Source: a virus
Direction: 5' to 3' (one strand)
Virus record (IMG/VR): IMGVR_UViG_3300015245_000381
Coordinates: 1 to 25,844 of that record
DNA: 25,844 nucleotides
In this document: piece by piece, positions 23,231-25,844 of the stretch
Layout of the letters: each line of letters begins with the position of its first letter
Position numbering within the stretch: the stretch's first letter is position 1
Notes under the pieces: model-generated
Told to the model about the DNA's origin: nothing
Database searches by the model: none
What the model saw: only the letters and a program-made list of their open reading frames with translations
Program-made: the position numbers and the translations under genes

Positions 23231-23262
23231 GCGACTATAGTCGCAATGCGCTCCGCTGTCAA
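23231..23262 (-). promoter_or_regulatory. Promoter P2 with palindromic operator over the -10 box
   Basis: Minus strand TTGACA (23257-23262), 17-base spacer, TATAGT (23234-23239). The -10 box is the centre of a perfect 14-bp palindrome GCGACTATAGTCGC (23231-23244), a natural repressor site. A second palindrome, CATAGCTGCTATG (23275-23287), lies just upstream of the -35 box. It drives the Lys/Ala-rich gene. Confidence 0.8.
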
Positions 23263-23290
23263 ATGTTATTTTCACATAGCTGCTATGCAG

Positions 23291-23318
23291 AAAAAGGGTG
23301 TGACATTTTCGCCACACC
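23291..23318 (-). terminator. Intrinsic terminator after the GIY-YIG gene
   Basis: On the minus strand GGTGTG, a 10-base loop and CACACC are followed by CTTTTT. It ends the P3 unit just before P2 begins. Confidence 0.7.
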
Positions 23319-23327
23319 ACAGGCTTA

Positions 23328-23633
23328 TCATCTAAGCCTAAGCCCTAAGGCTTTCAAGTCTATTCGCTTGATTGGCCCTCCTATGTTTTGCTTATTGAAC
23401 CTGGGTTGATACTGGCGTATTGCTATGAACTCCTTCTGCACCAACTCCTCGGGCTTACAGGCTTCAAAGGTAACTTGCTTCCATTGGTATTTGGCATTAT
23501 TCCTTCGCCTTGACTTGTGATGAGGGAGCCTATTTAACACGTGATTTGAGGCTCCCACATAAATACAGATATTATCTCCCCAAAGAATATATACGCCACA
23601 CAGTGGTTCAGCTAAGTGAGTTATGTCTTCCAT
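23328..23633 (-). CDS. GIY-YIG nuclease-domain protein (101 aa)
   Basis: CGVYILWGDNICIYVGAS contains the GIY-YIG core (GVY...IYVG). It is followed by NVLNRLPHH-like and E..QKEFIAIRQYQPRFN segments that supply the conserved Arg, Glu and Asn. Single-domain proteins of this size are usually freestanding phage endonucleases. The start at 23633 follows the previous stop by one base and has AAAGAG upstream; the longer frame from 23687 lies inside the neighbour. Confidence 0.82.
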   Translation of the reverse strand: MEDITHLAEPLCGVYILWGDNICIYVGASNHVLNRLPHHKSRRRNNAKYQWKQVTFEACKPEELVQKEFIAIRQYQPRFNKQNIGGPIKRIDLKALGLRLR

Positions 23634-23634
23634 A

Positions 23635-23796
23635 CTAATGCTCTTTCTCCTGTTCCACAAGCCAGAGGGCGAAGGCATGATAGTCATCGCCAGTGGCTGT
23701 GTCTAAGAATGCCAATATGGCACAGTTGAATGTGTCTTCCACCATATCACCATCAAGATATGCATTCGCGGCTTCCTTAAGTTGCTTCAGCGTCAT
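23635..23796 (-). CDS. Small hypothetical protein (53 aa)
   Basis: GGAGGAAGAA directly precedes an ATG; the product begins MTLKQLKEAANAYLDGDMVE and ends DDYHAFALWLVEQEKEH. It fits between the small membrane-protein gene (ATGA overlap) and the GIY-YIG gene. Acidic, helical, no family recognised. Confidence 0.65.
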   Translation of the reverse strand: MTLKQLKEAANAYLDGDMVEDTFNCAILAFLDTATGDDYHAFALWLVEQEKEH

Positions 23797-23876
23797 TTCT
23801 TCCTCCACTGTCTTACAAGTTCTCCTATCAGAAACCCCACGACGAGACCTCCGATTATTAACGCTGCCCAGTCCAT
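23793..23876 (-). CDS. Tiny single-pass membrane protein (27 aa)
   Basis: AGGAG lies eight bases before an ATG that opens a 27-codon frame: MDWAALIIGGLVVGFLIGEL followed by a basic tail (VRQWRKK). This is one membrane helix with a positive end inside. It ends by ATGA overlap. Such peptides modulate membrane proteins or act in lysis, but no target can be named. Confidence 0.55.
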   Translation of the reverse strand: MDWAALIIGGLVVGFLIGELVRQWRKK

Positions 23877-23949
23877 TCCAGAGTCTCCTGAATTCTAAGT
23901 CTGAATGCTTCCAGTCGCAGATGCTAAGTCTATGGTTTCACCTTAGTAA

Positions 23950-24159
23950 CTAATCTTCTTCTTCCTCATTTAACATGATTGATGTTACATCCAGATTTAA
24001 AGAATTAAGTCGTTGAAGATGAATCTGTGCAGCTTCCACAGCTTCGGTAAATGATTGTCGAAATAGACTAAATTCAATATACATAGACGGACAAGCAACG
24101 TCTTCGTCAAGTCTTTCAACTTGTAGTGTAGCTTGTACTCGCCACCAGCGATTTACCAT
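23950..24159 (-). CDS. Small hypothetical protein (69 aa)
   Basis: The product has a strand-rich start (MVNRWWRVQATLQVERLDED) and a helical, acidic end (FTEAVEAAQIHLQRLNSL...NEEEED). AAGGAGAG precedes the ATG. No family recognised. Confidence 0.62.
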   Translation of the reverse strand: MVNRWWRVQATLQVERLDEDVACPSMYIEFSLFRQSFTEAVEAAQIHLQRLNSLNLDVTSIMLNEEEED

Positions 24160-24184
24160 GTTTTCTCTCCTTTGTTAACAAATC

Positions 24185-24202
24185 GGCAGCATTTGCGCTG
24201 CC
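24185..24202 (-). ncRNA. Repeated intergenic stem-loop, copy C
   Basis: Stem GGCAGC/GCTGCC around loop GCAAAT (minus strand), between the 24211-24429 gene and the ribosome site of the 69-aa gene. TTTGTTA follows the stem, as in copy A. Confidence 0.6.
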
Positions 24203-24210
24203 TTAGAATG

Positions 24211-24429
24211 CTAATGCGACAGCTTCCAAGCCATGCCAATCGCCACCGCAATCGATCCCCAGCCCAGCGCAGCCACAATCGAAAGGCTTGCCCACCTAAG
24301 GTTGTGCAAACGCATTGCGGTTGTTTCAATCCGATAGGCAGGATTGAGCTTGGCCTGGATTTGCCTAACGTCCTGGGGCTTTAACACTCCAAGCTGCTGC
24401 AAGCTTTCAAGCTTTCGTTTTTTGGACAT
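24211..24429 (-). CDS. Small membrane protein (72 aa)
   Basis: A charged N-terminal half (MSKKRKLESLQQLGVLKPQD) is followed by one hydrophobic segment near the end (ASLSIVAALGWGSIAVAIGM). AAGGAGGG lies before the ATG at 24429. One membrane pass with a large inner basic domain; function unknown. Confidence 0.65.
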   Translation of the reverse strand: MSKKRKLESLQQLGVLKPQDVRQIQAKLNPAYRIETTAMRLHNLRWASLSIVAALGWGSIAVAIGMAWKLSH

Positions 24430-24461
24430 AAACTGTCCCTCCTTCGGCATTATTGCCAACA

Positions 24462-24479
24462 GGCTGCATTCGCGCAGCC
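24462..24479 (-). ncRNA. Repeated intergenic stem-loop, copy B
   Basis: Stem GGCTGC/GCAGCC around loop GCGAAT (minus strand), just after the stop of the 24486-24710 gene. A second small hairpin (GGCA-ATAA-TGCC) lies between it and the next ribosome site. Confidence 0.6.
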
Positions 24480-24485
24480 CTTCTA

Positions 24486-24710
24486 TCAGTTCCGCTTATG
24501 CCTTGCCGCAAACGCATGCAATGCCGTATTAACCACACTTTCATGTGCCAACACTGACCCATGTATTACATCATCAATGTTATTTCCAGCCGTAGCTATC
24601 ATAACCCCAAGAAATTGCGCAAGACATCCTATGCTTTGCTTGGGCTGTATGTTCTGGCTTTCAAACCAGTTCACTAGTGCTTCGCAAACATCTGCATCGT
24701 CTTTGGTCAT
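24486..24710 (-). CDS. Small hypothetical protein (74 aa)
   Basis: From the ATG at 24710 (GGAGG eight bases upstream) the product reads MTKDDADVCEALVNWFESQN, then CLAQFLGVMIATAGNNIDDV and a basic end. Helical and mildly hydrophobic. No family recognised. Confidence 0.65.
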   Translation of the reverse strand: MTKDDADVCEALVNWFESQNIQPKQSIGCLAQFLGVMIATAGNNIDDVIHGSVLAHESVVNTALHAFAARHKRN

Positions 24711-24740
24711 CGCTTCATCCTCCAATGTAACAAATAAACT

Positions 24741-24764
24741 GCTAAGGGCATTCGCGCCCCTAGC
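24741..24764 (-). ncRNA. Repeated intergenic stem-loop, copy A
   Basis: Nine-pair stem GCTAGGGGC/GCCCTTAGC (one G-U) around loop GCGAAT on the minus strand, just after the 24772 stop and before the ribosome site of the next gene; TTTATTTGTTA follows. Confidence 0.6.
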
Positions 24765-24771
24765 ATAATCC

Positions 24772-25152
24772 CTACCACTCTTCGCTCGGGCCAATATGGT
24801 TGCCCAGGCTATCATCCTCGATTGCTTCAGCCCCTACAATGCTTGCACACCAAGGCTTATGCCATTCCACTCCGCCACAAGCCTTGCAAATCGTCTTCCC
24901 TTCCACGCTCAGCGTCAGCCATCCTTTGTCTGACCAATCGTAAAACGCCTCTCTGAGCGCATCCACAACCGCATCAGCAATGCCATTCTCGCTATGGTTC
25001 TTTTTATAATCCTCCTTTGCCTGCTGTTCCTTTTCAATGGTCCACGCATAGCTCCTTGGCCCATGATATGTCTCCCAGAATTCCGTTCCCGGCCCATGAA
25101 CCTTATCATACTCTGCCTGGTTCACCTCAACCGTCACTACAACCTTCGTCAT
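24772..25152 (-). CDS. Hypothetical protein with Cys/His cluster (126 aa)
   Basis: The product starts with a strand (MTKVVVTVEVNQAEYDKVHG), has a helical middle, and a CKACGGVEWHKPWC cluster near residue 90 that could bind zinc. The start overlaps the preceding stop by ATGA. No family recognised. Confidence 0.65.
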   Translation of the reverse strand: MTKVVVTVEVNQAEYDKVHGPGTEFWETYHGPRSYAWTIEKEQQAKEDYKKNHSENGIADAVVDALREAFYDWSDKGWLTLSVEGKTICKACGGVEWHKPWCASIVGAEAIEDDSLGNHIGPSEEW

Positions 25153-25322
25153 GCCTTATCCTTCCTTACACTGTCGTCATCTTTAATGCTTTCCCAATTC
25201 TCCGCTTCGTCATGTTCCTCCACTTTAGGCTGCGGCCATCTATCATTGCCAATTTCAATATGATTACCCAGCTGCGGCCTTGTTGAAAATCTCAGCCCGC
25301 ACTTGCACACAAACCATGCCAT
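25149..25322 (-). CDS. Small zinc-finger-like protein, first gene behind P3
   Basis: MAWFVCKCGLRFSTRPQLGN followed by HIEIGNDRW resembles the front of a C2H2 finger (CxC...H). The rest is acidic. The ATG at 25322 lies about 25 bases after the expected P3 transcript start; AAAGG serves as ribosome site. A TTG at 25340 is less likely. Could be an early regulator. Confidence 0.62.
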   Translation of the reverse strand: MAWFVCKCGLRFSTRPQLGNHIEIGNDRWPQPKVEEHDEAENWESIKDDDSVRKDKA

Positions 25323-25353
25323 CTGTTCTGCCCTTTCCAATCTAACAAACTCT

Positions 25354-25382
25354 ACTATACACTATCCCAATCGATTTGTCAA
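25354..25382 (-). promoter_or_regulatory. Promoter P3, sigma70-type, leftward
   Basis: Minus strand TTGACA (25377-25382), 17-base spacer, TATAGT (25354-25359). The 12 bases before the -35 box, GTGAAAATAACA, are identical to those before the P2 -35 box. It drives the small-gene block that ends at 23328. Confidence 0.8.
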
Positions 25383-25460
25383 TTGTTATTTTCACCGCCT
25401 GCGGCCTTTGGTGAGGTCACTACTCTCTTGTTAGACCCCTCTTAGACCCTGGTAGCTCCC

Positions 25461-25627
25461 TGATACCCTCTTGTACCCCTTTCTGGCACCCCTTGCCAGA
25501 AAGCACTCCCAGGGGTCAGCTCTATATCTTTCTCTCTTATGTCAAATTTTTTTTTTTTAGAACAACACTACACACAGACAACTGGCCTGGGAACGGGTAT
25601 GACGCCTAGGGTTAGAAGAGGGTATCA
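25461..25627. repeat. Long-range 12-bp inverted repeat
   Basis: TGATACCCTCTT at 25461-25472 is the exact complement of AAGAGGGTATCA at 25616-25627, and similarity continues weakly beyond it (TGTACCCCT against CTAACCCTAGG). The arms enclose 143 bases that contain the T12 tract and the hairpin at 25479-25503. Confidence 0.65.
25479..25503. repeat. 10-bp perfect hairpin
   Basis: CTTTCTGGCA and TGCCAGAAAG pair perfectly around CCCCT. An outer GACCCCT...AGGGGTC pair (25434-25440 and 25511-25517) could extend the structure. Confidence 0.6.
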
Positions 25628-25734
25628 CGGTCCTTGAGGGTCCTAGAGAGGAATTCGGTAGGTGAATTGAAAACTATAGGGTCAACGAGCAGGTTGTGCA
25701 ACGCCGGCGGGGTTTATTCATGGCTTAAGCCCAA

Positions 25735-25770
25735 AGAATAGGCCGGGGAATTTCTCCCCCGGCCTATTCT
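25735..25770 (-). terminator. Strong terminator-type hairpin after the right-edge gene
   Basis: Arms AGAATAGGCCGGGG and CCCCGGCCTATTCT form a perfect 14-bp stem with an 8-base loop, starting three bases after the stop of the right-edge gene. The U-run is short (TTCTTTGGG includes only three T). Confidence 0.75.
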
Positions 25771-25773
25771 CGC

Positions 25774-25844
25774 CTAGGCTTTGTCCGAGGCATTTGGATA
25801 CTCAGCCTCGATCTTCGCCTTTAGGCTTTCAGCGTTCTCCCAGA
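25774..25844 (-). CDS. C-terminal end of an unidentified protein (5' part outside window)
   Basis: Only the last 22 codons are visible: WENAESLKAKIEAEYPNASD then KA and a stop. The charged helical end and the strong terminator right after it support a real gene. Nothing more can be said about its function. Confidence 0.55.
   Translation of the reverse strand, partial: WENAESLKAKIEAEYPNASDKA

Larger units (their letters stand above)
25383..25734. other. Gene-free region with inverted repeats and an A12/T12 tract
   Basis: I find no convincing gene here. The stretch holds polypyrimidine repeats built on (T)AGACCC and ATACCCTC, two inverted-repeat systems (listed separately), a run of 12 T at 25547-25558, and a TTGACA (25540-25545, minus) beside that A-tract with a TATAGA only 13 bases away. 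Such features are typical of replication origins or control regions, but none is decisive. Confidence 0.5.

Noticed and set aside
25430-25640. CRISPR array
   Set aside because: The ACCCT-type repeats are short, unequal and irregularly spaced, with no spacer pattern.
25665-25685. T7-like promoter string ACTATAGGG
   Set aside because: Only the core matches, the upstream recognition part is absent, and no single-subunit RNA polymerase gene is seen in the window.
1-25844. tRNA genes
   Set aside because: I saw no cloverleaf with a TTCGA-type arm and acceptor stem outside coding sequence; a covariance search would be needed to be certain.

Overview
The window is part of a tailed double-stranded DNA phage genome (or a prophage of one). 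It combines a very large virion-type protein, an endolysin, a full phage replication and recombination module, and dozens of tiny, tightly overlapping genes. The host is most likely an alphaproteobacterium, perhaps of the Hyphomicrobiales. That is an inference from Sec- and Tat-signal proteins that look like proteins of that group; nothing in the window proves it.

Layout. Bases 1-6385 are read rightward: the 3' part of a giant virion-associated protein with a zincin-like HEAVH motif and an internal twin-arginine motif, then a GH108-type endolysin. Everything else is read leftward and meets the endolysin tail to tail with overlapping stop codons. From right to left there are: the end of an unidentified gene with a strong terminator (25.77 kb); a gene-free stretch of about 390 bases with inverted repeats and an A12/T12 tract (25.38-25.77 kb); a block of small early-type genes behind promoter P3 (25.32-23.33 kb), ending in a GIY-YIG endonuclease and a terminator; promoter P2 with a palindrome over its -10 box, driving a Lys/Ala-rich protein and a coiled-coil protein (23.17-22.0 kb); and promoter P1, which heads a leftward gene string of about 15 kb (21.8-6.4 kb). 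Most neighbours in that string overlap by ATGA or TGATG, so translation is probably coupled.

Replication and recombination. The P1 string carries a UvrD-type helicase, a Cas4/RecB-type nuclease, a Sak4-like RecA-fold ATPase, a possible ssDNA-binding protein, a UDG plus 3'-5' exonuclease polypeptide, a family A DNA polymerase and a DUF3987-like helicase. An Acb2-like protein, of the family that sponges cyclic nucleotides to defeat CBASS immunity, overlaps the end of the Sak4-like gene.

Most unusual points. (1) The polymerase is invaded twice by HNH endonuclease genes. One separates exonuclease motifs I/II from motif III. The other sits at the 3' end and has supplied a replacement polymerase C-terminus, while the displaced original C-terminus is still legible in another frame inside the helicase gene. 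(2) Three intergenic hairpins in the P3 block share the loop GC(G/A)AAT but have different, compensated stems. (3) Two separate proteins share an IRTRLP..WR.LY.G.P motif, one of them directly after a Tat signal. (4) Several genes are nested or missed because they are very short.
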